NCBI GenBank assembly: GCA_947457975.1
Contig: CANGYC010000078.1
Span: forward strand, 1 to 9,116
Reading direction: 5' to 3'
DNA: 9,116 bases
Source of the DNA: Comamonadaceae bacterium
GTDB lineage: Bacteria > Pseudomonadota > Gammaproteobacteria > Burkholderiales > Burkholderiaceae_C
Both the position numbers and the translations under genes were made by a program. The stretch's first letter is position 1, and each line of letters opens with the position of its first letter. Under the pieces are notes generated by a model that was not told the origin of the DNA, made no database searches, and saw only the letters and a program-made list of their open reading frames with translations. This document shows positions 1 to 8,845 of this stretch, piece by piece.

Positions 1-31
1 CAGGGGCCAAATACAAGCCAGCGCACCGAAG

Positions 32-104
32 AGCGAACGGGGTGCGGGTGGCGGCCGATGTCTGGTATGCCCAGTCTGAGGCCGCCGCCCGCACCCCGTT
101 TGCT
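32..104. repeat. Long inverted repeat / hairpin downstream of the hydroxylase operon
   Basis: Bases 36-56 pair with 80-100 over 21 positions with one exception (49/87). The stem extends outward through 32-35 with 101-104 with one further exception (35/101). Both exceptions are G-T pairs on the plus strand, so a plus-strand RNA would form an uninterrupted 25-bp stem with two G-U wobbles, while a minus-strand RNA would have two A-C mismatches. The 23-base loop contains a small inner stem, CTGG (62-65) with CCAG (71-74). It begins 33 bases after the stop codon of the FAD-subunit gene and no T-tract follows on either strand. It may be a transcript-end or 3'-stabilising structure, or a dispersed palindromic element. 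The rest of 1-137 holds nothing else I can identify. Confidence 0.75.
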
Positions 105-137
105 GAAGCTCAGGCCTCAGCGTGCCAAGGAATCAAC

Positions 138-932
138 TCAGCCCAGCGCCTTGGCCACCGCCCGCTGCGTCTGCACGCTGATCAGGTTGGCGCGGTAGGC
201 GGCCGAGCCATGGATGTCGGCATTCAAACCGTCGGCATCAATCTTCACTTTGGCAGCCGCCTCGGGCGTGAAGCTCTGGCTCAAGGCCTGCTCCAGCCCC
301 GCGTGCCGGAACACGCCGCCGCTGGAGGCGCCCGTCACGGCCACCCGCACGCCGCTCTTGAACTGGGCCAGAAACACACCCACCAGCGCAAAGCGTGAGG
401 CCTGCTGCTTGAACTTCATGTAGGCCGCGCGCTGCGGAATGGGAAAGCTGATGGCGGTGATCAGCTCGCCGTCCTGCAGGGCCGTGCTGAACATGCCCTG
501 GAAGAAATCATCGGCGGCGATCTTGCGCGCCGTGGTGTGGATGGTCGCGCCCAGGGCCAGCACGGCGCTGGGGTAGCAGGCCGAAGGGTCGTTGTTGGCC
601 ACCGAGCCGCCCAGCGTGCCCATGGCACGCACCTGGCGGTCGCCAATCTGGCCAGCGAGGTCGGCCAGGGCCGGGATCAGGGCGCGCACCTCGGCGTTAG
701 CCGCCACGTCGGCATGGCGCGTCATGGCACCGATGACCAGGGCATCGCCATCGCGGCAAATGCCGGTGAGGTCAGGAATGGCGCTCAGGTCTACCAGTTG
801 GTCAGAGCTTGAGAGGCGCAGCTTCATGGAGGCCAGCAGGGTCTGGCCGCCAGCCAGGGGGCGGGCGCCAGCGGTGGCGAACTTGGCCGCATCGGCCGTG
901 GTGGAGGGACGCTCCAGGGTGAAGGGATACAT
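138..932 (-). CDS. FAD-binding subunit of xanthine dehydrogenase/CO dehydrogenase-family hydroxylase (CoxM-like)
   Basis: This 264-residue protein is the medium flavoprotein subunit of a cytoplasmic molybdenum hydroxylase. It takes electrons from the [2Fe-2S] subunit onto FAD and passes them to an acceptor such as quinone. The two FAD-contact motifs of the family are visible: AGGQTLL at residues 27-33 and TLGGSVANNDP at 106-116, followed by the usual C-terminal 'CO dehydrogenase flavoprotein' domain from about residue 165. The length is slightly short for the family (usually about 270-290), with no sign of damage. The frame stays open upstream to 1301 inside the large-subunit gene. I chose the ATG at 930-932 because homology begins at its MYPF and a GAGGAG ribosome site (942-947) lies 9 bases upstream. 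It starts 40 bases after the large-subunit stop and is the last gene of an S-L-M operon. The electron acceptor and substrate cannot be told from sequence. Confidence 0.94.
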   Translation of the reverse strand: MYPFTLERPSTTADAAKFATAGARPLAGGQTLLASMKLRLSSSDQLVDLSAIPDLTGICRDGDALVIGAMTRHADVAANAEVRALIPALADLAGQIGDRQVRAMGTLGGSVANNDPSACYPSAVLALGATIHTTARKIAADDFFQGMFSTALQDGELITAISFPIPQRAAYMKFKQQASRFALVGVFLAQFKSGVRVAVTGASSGGVFRHAGLEQALSQSFTPEAAAKVKIDADGLNADIHGSAAYRANLISVQTQRAVAKALG

Positions 933-972
933 GGCTAAAAACTCCTCGAATCGTGGTGTGTGGTGCGCGCCT

Positions 973-3348
<2,376 letters not shown>

Positions 3349-3445
3349 GACTGAACTCCCAAAAAACGTGGAACCGACGGTCTAGCCCGAGCCACTGAGG
3401 GCCCGGACACGGGAAGATGGAGAAAACGCTGCGTCGAGCAAACGC

Positions 3446-3919
<474 letters not shown>

Positions 3920-3943
3920 GAGGAAAACGCTCCTGTGAGTAGT

Positions 3944-3960
3944 CGGGTGGCCAGGACCCG
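3944..3960 (-). promoter_or_regulatory. Short hairpin in the small-subunit leader
   Basis: CGGGT at 3944-3948 pairs with ACCCG at 3956-3960 around a 7-base loop. In the minus-strand transcript this hairpin comes directly after the terminator T-tract and ends 10 bases before the AGGAG ribosome site of the small-subunit gene. It could shield the 5' end or compete with upstream GGGT-containing segments. It is short, so it may be accidental in GC-rich DNA. Confidence 0.35.
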
Positions 3961-3986
3961 AAAAAAGGCGGTGACCCAGCACCGCC
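3961..3986 (-). terminator. Intrinsic terminator after the copper gene cluster
   Basis: On the minus strand a perfect 7-bp stem, GGCGGTG / CACCGCC (3986-3980 with 3973-3967), closes a 6-base loop and is followed at once by six Ts (3966-3961). This is a textbook Rho-independent terminator. It lies 60 bases after the stop codon of the PCu(A)C gene, so it most simply ends the copper cluster transcript. It also lies only 41 bases before the ATG of the hydroxylase small-subunit gene. That operon must therefore start from a promoter that overlaps or follows the terminator, or read through it. Confidence 0.9.
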
Positions 3987-3992
3987 AACCAA

Positions 3993-4008
3993 TGCATTGT
4001 TCGACCCA
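3993..4008 (-). promoter_or_regulatory. Possible sigma-54 promoter for the hydroxylase operon
   Basis: The minus strand reads TGGGTCGAACAATGCA. It has the invariant GG-N10-GC spacing and matches 9 of the 12 defined positions of the TGGCACG-N4-TTGCA consensus. A start about 12 bases after the GC would fall near 3983, inside the first arm of the terminator stem, so transcripts from it would lack the full stem. A chance match of this quality is possible. No good sigma-70 promoter is visible in 3920-4046. Confidence 0.3.
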
Positions 4009-4023
4009 GGGACGCAATGGCGT

Positions 4024-4040
4024 CTAGGTCAAACCCCTAG
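4024..4040. promoter_or_regulatory. Inverted repeat CTAGG-N7-CCTAG, candidate operator
   Basis: CTAGGTCAAACCCCTAG has perfect 5-bp arms around a 7-base spacer. It sits between the end of the PCu(A)C gene and the small-subunit gene, 104 bases upstream of the latter's ATG and just upstream of the possible sigma-54 promoter. It has the size of a dimeric regulator's site, but which regulator cannot be told. Confidence 0.35.
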
Positions 4041-4046
4041 CCTGCC

Positions 4047-4535
4047 TCAATGCTTGTGCGCCGGTCCATGCTCGCGGTGGGCGGCGGCGCCGGGCGCGCT
4101 GAGCAGGACAGGCACAGACACCTGAAGCTGGCTAGTCTGACCCTGCGCATTTTGCAGGATGAGCGTGACCGGAATCTGGGTGTCCTTCTGCAGCGGCTGC
4201 TTCAGGTCCATGAGCATCAGGTGGTAGCCACCAGGCCGCAGCTGCAAGGCCTTGCCGGCCGGCAAGTCCAGGCCGGACACCGCGCGCATGCGCATGACGT
4301 CGCCCTCCATCTTCATCTCATGCAACTCGGCCACACCGGCCACGGGCGAGCTAAAACCCACCAGCCTGAGGCTCTGCGGTGCGGTCAGGTTCATGAAGGC
4401 GCCAGTGCCTCGCTGGCCTTGCACGGTGGCGCGGGCCCAGGCACCCTCAACCTTGACGGCGGGGGCCTGCGCCAGGCAAAAGGTGCTGGCCAGCAGCATG
4501 GACAGGCCCAGGGCGGGGAAGGACAGTCGTTTCAT
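4047..4535 (-). CDS. Periplasmic copper chaperone PCu(A)C (DUF461)
   Basis: This 162-residue exported Cu(I) chaperone is of the type that delivers copper to the CuA centre of cytochrome oxidase, or otherwise buffers periplasmic copper. Residues 1-24 form a signal peptide (Lys-Arg start, hydrophobic core, cleavage likely after LAQA). The family copper motif H-x10-M-x21-H-x-M is present exactly, as His72, Met83, His105 and Met107. Extra methionines occur at 74, 76, 81 and 109. The C-terminus is His-rich (four His in the last ten residues), a common extra metal-binding tail. The ATG at 4533-4535 has AAAGGA (4543-4548) 7 bases upstream. It lies 36 bases after the YcnI-like gene, which fits co-transcription, and an intrinsic terminator follows. 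The family call is firm; the final copper acceptor is not shown. Confidence 0.96.
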   Translation of the reverse strand: MKRLSFPALGLSMLLASTFCLAQAPAVKVEGAWARATVQGQRGTGAFMNLTAPQSLRLVGFSSPVAGVAELHEMKMEGDVMRMRAVSGLDLPAGKALQLRPGGYHLMLMDLKQPLQKDTQIPVTLILQNAQGQTSQLQVSVPVLLSAPGAAAHREHGPAHKH

Positions 4536-4546
4536 GGGGAAATCCT

Positions 4547-4578
4547 TTCAGGGGTTCAGTGGTTCAGGGCTTCAGTGC
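4547..4578. repeat. Four tandem octamers, TTCAGKGS
   Basis: Plus-strand units are TTCAGGGG, TTCAGTGG, TTCAGGGC and TTCAGTGC in exact 8-base steps. On the minus strand they form two 16-base units, GCACTGAAGCCCTGAA and a copy differing only in two G-to-C changes. The array spans almost the whole gap between the YcnI-like and PCu(A)C genes: it overlaps the last His codon and stop codon of the former and touches the ribosome site of the latter. Each unit carries TGA and 8 is not a multiple of 3, so the array puts stops in all three minus-strand frames. Confidence 0.85.
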
Positions 4579-5117
4579 TTGTGGGCGCCGCCGGCGGTGG
4601 GCAGCAGGTCCAGCAGAGCGGCCGGGGTTTTCAGGCGCGCACGGCCCTGGCCGGGCGCGGGCATCTCGCTCCAGTCTATGCGGCCTTCCACACAGACCTG
4701 GCTGACCGACCAGTACAGCGGACCGGCCTGGGTGGGCAGCTTGGCGTTTAGGGCGAATTCATCGTAATGCTCATTGAGCAGGTAGTCGGCCGGGCTGCGC
4801 GCGGTCCAGGTGATGCGCACCACGTCCTCGGTGACGGTGCGGCCGTGGTCCTGGTAGGGCTGGGCCAGGGTCGCGCGCTGGATGGCCAGGTCCCAACCAG
4901 CCTTGGGCATGGGCTTGGCGCCGCGCACCCCGTCGGGAATGTGCACGACGATCTGGCGGATGGGGGAGGTGCCGCAGCCGTGGCCCACCTTGAAGTTGGC
5001 TTTGTAATAGCTGCCGGCATGGGCAGTCTGGTGCTCCAGCGTGATGTGGGCAGATGCAGGAAGGGTGCAGACCAGGGCCATCAGGGCCAGGCCTGCGTGA
5101 AGACAAATCCGGTTCAT
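4572..5117 (-). CDS. YcnI-like copper-binding protein (DUF1775)
   Basis: This 181-residue exported protein belongs to the YcnI/DUF1775 family, whose Bacillus subtilis member binds Cu(II) through the N-terminal histidine of the mature protein (a monohistidine brace). Here a signal peptide (1-23, ending ASA) would expose His24 as the first mature residue, in HITLEH. That is followed by the family pattern AGSYYKANFKVGHGC (35-48), the IVVHIPDGV strand (56-64) and a conserved Trp region near 146-149 (YWSVSQVCVEGRIDWSE). Most of the protein is the single domain, and there is no obvious C-terminal membrane anchor. It ends in AHKH like its downstream neighbour. A frame extension to 5183 exists, but the ATG at 5115-5117 puts the signal peptide at the N-terminus; a weak GAGAG site (5125-5129) lies 7 bases upstream. 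It pairs with PCu(A)C, an association known in other bacteria, which supports copper import or delivery. Confidence 0.93.
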   Translation of the reverse strand: MNRICLHAGLALMALVCTLPASAHITLEHQTAHAGSYYKANFKVGHGCGTSPIRQIVVHIPDGVRGAKPMPKAGWDLAIQRATLAQPYQDHGRTVTEDVVRITWTARSPADYLLNEHYDEFALNAKLPTQAGPLYWSVSQVCVEGRIDWSEMPAPGQGRARLKTPAALLDLLPTAGGAHKH

Positions 5118-5136
5118 GTTCAAGCTCTCAGTTGCT

Positions 5137-5158
5137 GGCGTCTGATGCACAAGACGCC
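5137..5158. promoter_or_regulatory. Hairpin in the YcnI-like gene leader
   Basis: GGCGTCT (5137-5143) pairs perfectly with AGACGCC (5152-5158) around 8 bases, 19 bases before the YcnI-like ATG. On the plus strand it is followed by TTTT (5159-5162), so it looks like a short plus-strand terminator, though no plus-strand gene is visible. In the minus-strand mRNA it stands next to the weak ribosome site and could affect translation or mark an mRNA processing point. The remaining gap, 5163-5251, shows no convincing promoter. Confidence 0.45.
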
Positions 5159-5251
5159 TTTTGCAAGGCCCGGGCGCAGGCAATCAAGGAGCGCGCGGGC
5201 CACCAGGGAAAGCGCAGGCCGGCCCCGGAAGGGACGGGCCACGCAGCCAGG

Positions 5252-5629
5252 TCAGAGTGCGAGGGGCGGGCCGCGGATGAAGGGGCCGTGCGCAGGCGCT
5301 GCGGCCAGCACCACCGGCATGCCGGCAGCCGGCGCCTTGGCCGGGCCGCTGGCCTGAGGATCGGGGGAGACTGCAGGCGGCGGGGCCAGGAGGGGCAGGA
5401 CACACAGTCCGCAATGCCCGCCCTCCCCGCTGGCCTGGCCGTCCGGGTGCGCACTGGAAGGCCCGCTCATGCTGCACAGGCCACTCCATTGGCCGCTGCG
5501 CGCCTCCTGTGCCAGCACGGAGGCCGGCGCGAGCAGGGCCGAGCACAGGGCCAGCAGACTCAGCCAGAAGGCCAGGGTTGTAGAGCGGACAGAAGCGGCG
5601 TGCACGGGCGGCATTGTAGAAGCCCGCAT
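5252..5629 (-). CDS. DUF2946-like small exported protein, probable copper-associated
   Basis: This 125-residue protein has an N-terminal hydrophobic segment (about 18-40, ending in VLAQ), either a signal peptide or a single membrane anchor. A Cys/His group follows, Cys52 and then HCGLC (72-76), then a Pro/Ala-rich stretch and RGPP near the C-terminus (119-122). The lone Cys, the HCxxC group and the terminal RGPP are what I associate with DUF2946 proteins, which often sit beside copper genes and TonB receptors. Their function is not established; binding copper through the Cys/His cluster is an inference. The ATG at 5627-5629 overlaps the TGA of the upstream EgtB/SenA-like gene (TGATG), which points to coupled translation and decides the start in the absence of a clear ribosome site. 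A TTG at 5656 and an ATG at 5614 are alternatives. The YcnI-like gene follows after 134 bases. Confidence 0.8.
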   Translation of the reverse strand: MRASTMPPVHAASVRSTTLAFWLSLLALCSALLAPASVLAQEARSGQWSGLCSMSGPSSAHPDGQASGEGGHCGLCVLPLLAPPPAVSPDPQASGPAKAPAAGMPVVLAAAPAHGPFIRGPPLAL

Positions 5630-6900
5630 CAGGGGGCACAGGAGCGAAAGCCGCAAAAGCCCAGGTCTTGCCCGGGCTCGGCGAAGGCGCGGTGGCGGGG
5701 GCTCTTGAGGCGGGCGCGGGTGGCCGTGGAGCCACCCCTGAGCACCTTGGCGCGGCCAAACCAGGGCTCAAAGCGGCCTGCATCCGGCCCGGACACGTAG
5801 CCCGGATAGGGCCTGAAGCTGCTGGCCGTCCACTCCCAGACATCGCCCCAGCGAAAACCGCGGCGGCTGGCGGTATCGGCGGCGACTTCCCACTCCAGCT
5901 CCAGCGGCAGCCGCCGGCCAGCCCAGCGACACCAGGCCTCGGCCTCCCACCAGCTCACGTGCATCACGGGCTGCAGGGGCGAGAGGCGCGTGGGCACGCC
6001 AAAGCGTTGCTGCATGACAGCGCCGCTGGCCACGCCGATCTGCTCCACATACCGGGGGCCGCGCCGGCCGTCGCCAGCGACCTGCGCCTCCAGCCAGGCC
6101 CAGCCACCGGTCGACCAGAGTTCAGGGCGGTCGTAGGCGCCGTCGTCCACGAACTCCACAAACTGCGACCAACTCACCGGCTGCGCATCAATCTCGAATT
6201 CAGGCACCGCCACCGGTTGCTGCGGGCGTTCGGCATCGAAAGCAAAGCCGGTGGGCGCGCTGCCCAGCAGCCAGGTGCAGGCCGGCAGCAACAGCGGCTC
6301 ACGCCGCACCAGGGCGGGTGGCGCGAAGGCCTCCAGAAAAGGCTTGTCCAGGGGCAGCGCCAGCGCCTGGGCGAGTTCCACCAGGCGCTCTGACTGCTCG
6401 TCTTCATGCAGCAGGCTCAGCCGAAAAAAATACAGACCCTCGTCGGTCTCGGGGGCATGCGCCAGCAGTTCAAGCGTGCTCTCCAGGGTCTGCAGCAGGT
6501 AAAAGCGGCAGTCCTCGAGGCTGGGCAACTCGAGCGCCCAGGAGGCTGTCGATGGAGCCTCCCACCAGCGGTCCGCCTCCGGCCAGACCGAGGCCAGGCG
6601 GGTGGCGCTGGCATCGGCACGCGCGCCCAGGGCGCGCTGGAGGTTACGGCCGACCCAGCGCTCCTGGAACCAGCCCACCTCCCCGAGCAGCCAGGCCAGC
6701 GGGGCCTGGCCTTCAGGCCAGGGGCCGGGTGGGCGCTGGGCCAGGCTGCGTTCGAGCTGCGTGGCCAGTTGCAGGGTGTGGTTGCGCGCGTCCATCAAGG
6801 CCAGCGAGAGCATGTCGCGCCCGGCCTGGCGGATGAGTGGGGTGTCCAGCCAGCGGCGGCTGTCCGCGCCCGGCTGCAGGGGGGTGGGGGCGCTGGCCAT
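5629..6900 (-). CDS. EgtB/SenA-like protein (DinB-like plus FGE-sulfatase domains) with altered metal ligands
   Basis: This 423-residue protein has the architecture of EgtB and selenoneine synthase SenA, non-haem iron enzymes that join a sulphur or selenium donor to hercynine. A DinB-like helical half covers about 25-195. The FGE-sulfatase half (about 220-423) shows PVMHVSWWEAEAWCRWAGRR (311-330), LPLELEWEVAAD (331-342), GDVWEWT (352-358), KVLRGGS (385-391) and a GFRSC end. WFQERWVGRNLQRALGA (77-93) is closest to the SenA-type branch as I remember it. In EgtB the iron is held by a His in LGH and a HxxxH pair. Here these read LGE (Glu74) and HEDEQ (His165, Gln169), so two of three ligands differ, and the usual RNFF near the C-terminus is RAFA (404-407). 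It may be a divergent or non-catalytic member. The ATG at 6898-6900 is 30 bases after dxs without a clear ribosome site. No SenB or SenC homologue is adjacent. Confidence 0.85.
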   Translation of the reverse strand: MASAPTPLQPGADSRRWLDTPLIRQAGRDMLSLALMDARNHTLQLATQLERSLAQRPPGPWPEGQAPLAWLLGEVGWFQERWVGRNLQRALGARADASATRLASVWPEADRWWEAPSTASWALELPSLEDCRFYLLQTLESTLELLAHAPETDEGLYFFRLSLLHEDEQSERLVELAQALALPLDKPFLEAFAPPALVRREPLLLPACTWLLGSAPTGFAFDAERPQQPVAVPEFEIDAQPVSWSQFVEFVDDGAYDRPELWSTGGWAWLEAQVAGDGRRGPRYVEQIGVASGAVMQQRFGVPTRLSPLQPVMHVSWWEAEAWCRWAGRRLPLELEWEVAADTASRRGFRWGDVWEWTASSFRPYPGYVSGPDAGRFEPWFGRAKVLRGGSTATRARLKSPRHRAFAEPGQDLGFCGFRSCAP

Positions 6901-6930
6901 GGCGTGCAGCCGCGCGCAGGCCCGCCGGGC

Positions 6931-8823
6931 TCAGGCGACGGACTTCAGGTGGGGCTTACCGCCGCGCATGGGCACGAGCTCGCCGAAACGGGCGAGCACC
7001 GAGGCCTCGATGCCGGCGGCGTCCAGCCCCAGCGAGGCCAGCAGCTGGGCCGGATCGCCATGCTCGATGAACTCGTCGGGTAGCCCCAGGTGCAGGAGCG
7101 GCTTGACCACACCGGCCTCGGCCAGGGCTTCGGCCACGGCACTGCCGGCGCCGCCCATGAGGGCGCCCTCTTCCAGCGTCACCAGCGCCTGGTGCGAAGC
7201 CGCCACCTGCAGCAGCAGCTCGGTGTCCAGCGGCTTGGCCCAGCGCATGTTGACCACCGTGATGCCCAGGCGCCGCGCAGCCTCCAGGGCCGGGTAGAGC
7301 AAGGTGCCAAAGGCCAGCAGGGCCACGCCGCTGCCGGTGTGACGAATCTCACCCTTGCCGTAGGGCAGGCCCTCGAGGCCCGCCTGGGTGGGCACGCCTG
7401 CCCCGGCGCCGCGCGGGTAGCGCACGGCCACGGGATGGTTCTGCGCGTAGGCGGTGGAGAGCAGCTGGCGGCACTCGTTCTCATCGGCCGGGCAAGCCAG
7501 GGCCATGTTGGGGATGCAGCGAACGAAGGGAATGTCGTAGGCGCCAGCGTGCGTGGCACCGTCGGCACCCACCAGGCCTGCGCGGTCCAGGGCAAAGACC
7601 ACCGGCAGGTTCTGCAGGGCCACGTCGTGCACCAGCTGGTCGTAGCCGCGCTGCAGGAAGGTCGAGTAGATGGCCACCACCGGCTTAAGGCCCTCGCAAG
7701 CCATGCCGGCGGCAAAGGTCACGGCATGCTGCTCGGCGATGCCCACGTCGTGGTAGCGCTCGGGAAAGCGCTGGTGGAACTCCACCATGCCCGAGCCTTC
7801 GCGCATGGCGGGCGTGATACCCACCAGGCGCTTGTCCTGCTCGGCCATGTCGCACAGCCAGCGGCCGAACACCTGGGTGAAGGTGGGCTTGGGCGGGGTG
7901 GCGGGCTTGGTCAGGCCCACGGCCGGGTCGAACTTGCCGGGGCCATGGTAGGCAATCGGGTCGGCCTCGGCCAGCTTGTAGCCCTGGCCTTTCTTGGTGA
8001 CCACGTGCAGGAACTGCGGGCCCTTGAGCTGGCGGATGTTCTCCAGTGTGGGAATGAGCGAATCGAGGTCATGGCCGTCGATGGGGCCGATGTAGTTGAA
8101 GCCGAAGTTCTCGAACAGGGTGGCCGGCACCACCATGCCCTTGGCATGCGATTCCAGGCGCTTGGCCAGTTCAAACAGGGGCGGCGCGTTCTTGAGCACC
8201 TGCTTGCCCACGCTTTTAGCCGCGGCATAGAACTGGCCGCTCATGAGCTGGGCCAGGTAGCGGTTGAGCGCGCCCACGGGCGGGCTGATGCTCATGTCGT
8301 TGTCATTGAGGATGACCAGCAGCTTGCAGTCGGACACGCCCGCGTTGTTCAGGGCCTCGAAGGCCATGCCTGCGCTCAGGGCGCCATCGCCAATGATGGC
8401 CACGGCATGGCGGCTCTCGCCTTTTTGCTTGGCGGCCAGGGCCATGCCCAGGGCCGCCGAGATGGAGGTGGACGAGTGCGCGGTGCCGAAGGTGTCGTAC
8501 TCACTCTCGTCGCGGCGCGGAAAGCCCGACAGGCCGCCGAACTGGCGCAGGCTGGGCATGCGCTCGCGCCGGCCCGTCAGGATCTTGTGCGGATAGGTCT
8601 GGTGGCCCACATCCCACACCAGCCGGTCCTCCGGGGTGTTGAACACATAGTGCAGCGCCACGGTGAGCTCCACCGTGCCGAGGTTGGAGCTCAGGTGCCC
8701 GCCGGTGCGGGAGACGCTTTCGAGCAGGTAGCTGCGCAGCTCCTGGGCCAGCTTGGCCAGTTGCGGGCGCGGCAGGCGGCGCAGGTCGGCCGGGCTGTTG
8801 ATCGTTTCGAGCATGGGGTGCAT
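6931..8823 (-). CDS. dxs: 1-deoxy-D-xylulose 5-phosphate synthase
   Basis: This 630-residue thiamine-diphosphate enzyme condenses pyruvate and glyceraldehyde 3-phosphate to 1-deoxy-D-xylulose 5-phosphate, the entry step of the cytosolic MEP pathway to isopentenyl diphosphate. The thiamine-diphosphate/Mg motif GDGAL...NDN is at residues 145-175. The pyrimidine domain has the catalytic-type Glu364 in GIAEQHA and the highly conserved [15 protein letters not shown] (413-427), and a transketolase C-terminal domain follows (about 490-620). Length and all visible landmarks are those of a functional Dxs. Two ATGs compete (8821-8823 and 8812-8814). An AGGAGG site (8830-8835) sits 6 bases before the first and 15 before the second, so I chose the first. 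It starts 22 bases after ispA, the usual ispA-dxs arrangement, and expression is probably co-transcriptional. Confidence 0.98.
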   Translation of the reverse strand: MHPMLETINSPADLRRLPRPQLAKLAQELRSYLLESVSRTGGHLSSNLGTVELTVALHYVFNTPEDRLVWDVGHQTYPHKILTGRRERMPSLRQFGGLSGFPRRDESEYDTFGTAHSSTSISAALGMALAAKQKGESRHAVAIIGDGALSAGMAFEALNNAGVSDCKLLVILNDNDMSISPPVGALNRYLAQLMSGQFYAAAKSVGKQVLKNAPPLFELAKRLESHAKGMVVPATLFENFGFNYIGPIDGHDLDSLIPTLENIRQLKGPQFLHVVTKKGQGYKLAEADPIAYHGPGKFDPAVGLTKPATPPKPTFTQVFGRWLCDMAEQDKRLVGITPAMREGSGMVEFHQRFPERYHDVGIAEQHAVTFAAGMACEGLKPVVAIYSTFLQRGYDQLVHDVALQNLPVVFALDRAGLVGADGATHAGAYDIPFVRCIPNMALACPADENECRQLLSTAYAQNHPVAVRYPRGAGAGVPTQAGLEGLPYGKGEIRHTGSGVALLAFGTLLYPALEAARRLGITVVNMRWAKPLDTELLLQVAASHQALVTLEEGALMGGAGSAVAEALAEAGVVKPLLHLGLPDEFIEHGDPAQLLASLGLDAAGIEASVLARFGELVPMRGGKPHLKSVA

Positions 8824-8845
8824 GGAGAGCCTCCTGTGCGCGCCG

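Noticed and set aside
3349..3445. T6 run (3361-3366, minus strand) between small- and large-subunit genes as an attenuator
   Set aside because: The sequence before it forms only a weak, bulged stem, and the run lies directly against the large-subunit ribosome site. Plain spacer is the simpler reading.
3920..3997. 26-residue N-terminal extension of the small [2Fe-2S] subunit
   Set aside because: It would be translated through the intrinsic terminator, lacks family similarity, and the internal ATG has a good ribosome site.
5634..5655. CxxxxC (Cys416, Cys421) of the SenA-like protein as an FGE-type copper site
   Set aside because: The copper cysteines of formylglycine-generating enzyme align further upstream, near residues 399-405, where this protein has none. 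The spacing match is coincidental.
5630..5656. TTG start giving a 134-residue DUF2946-like protein
   Set aside because: The ATG overlapping the previous stop (TGATG) is a better start, and the extra nine residues would precede the signal segment without benefit.
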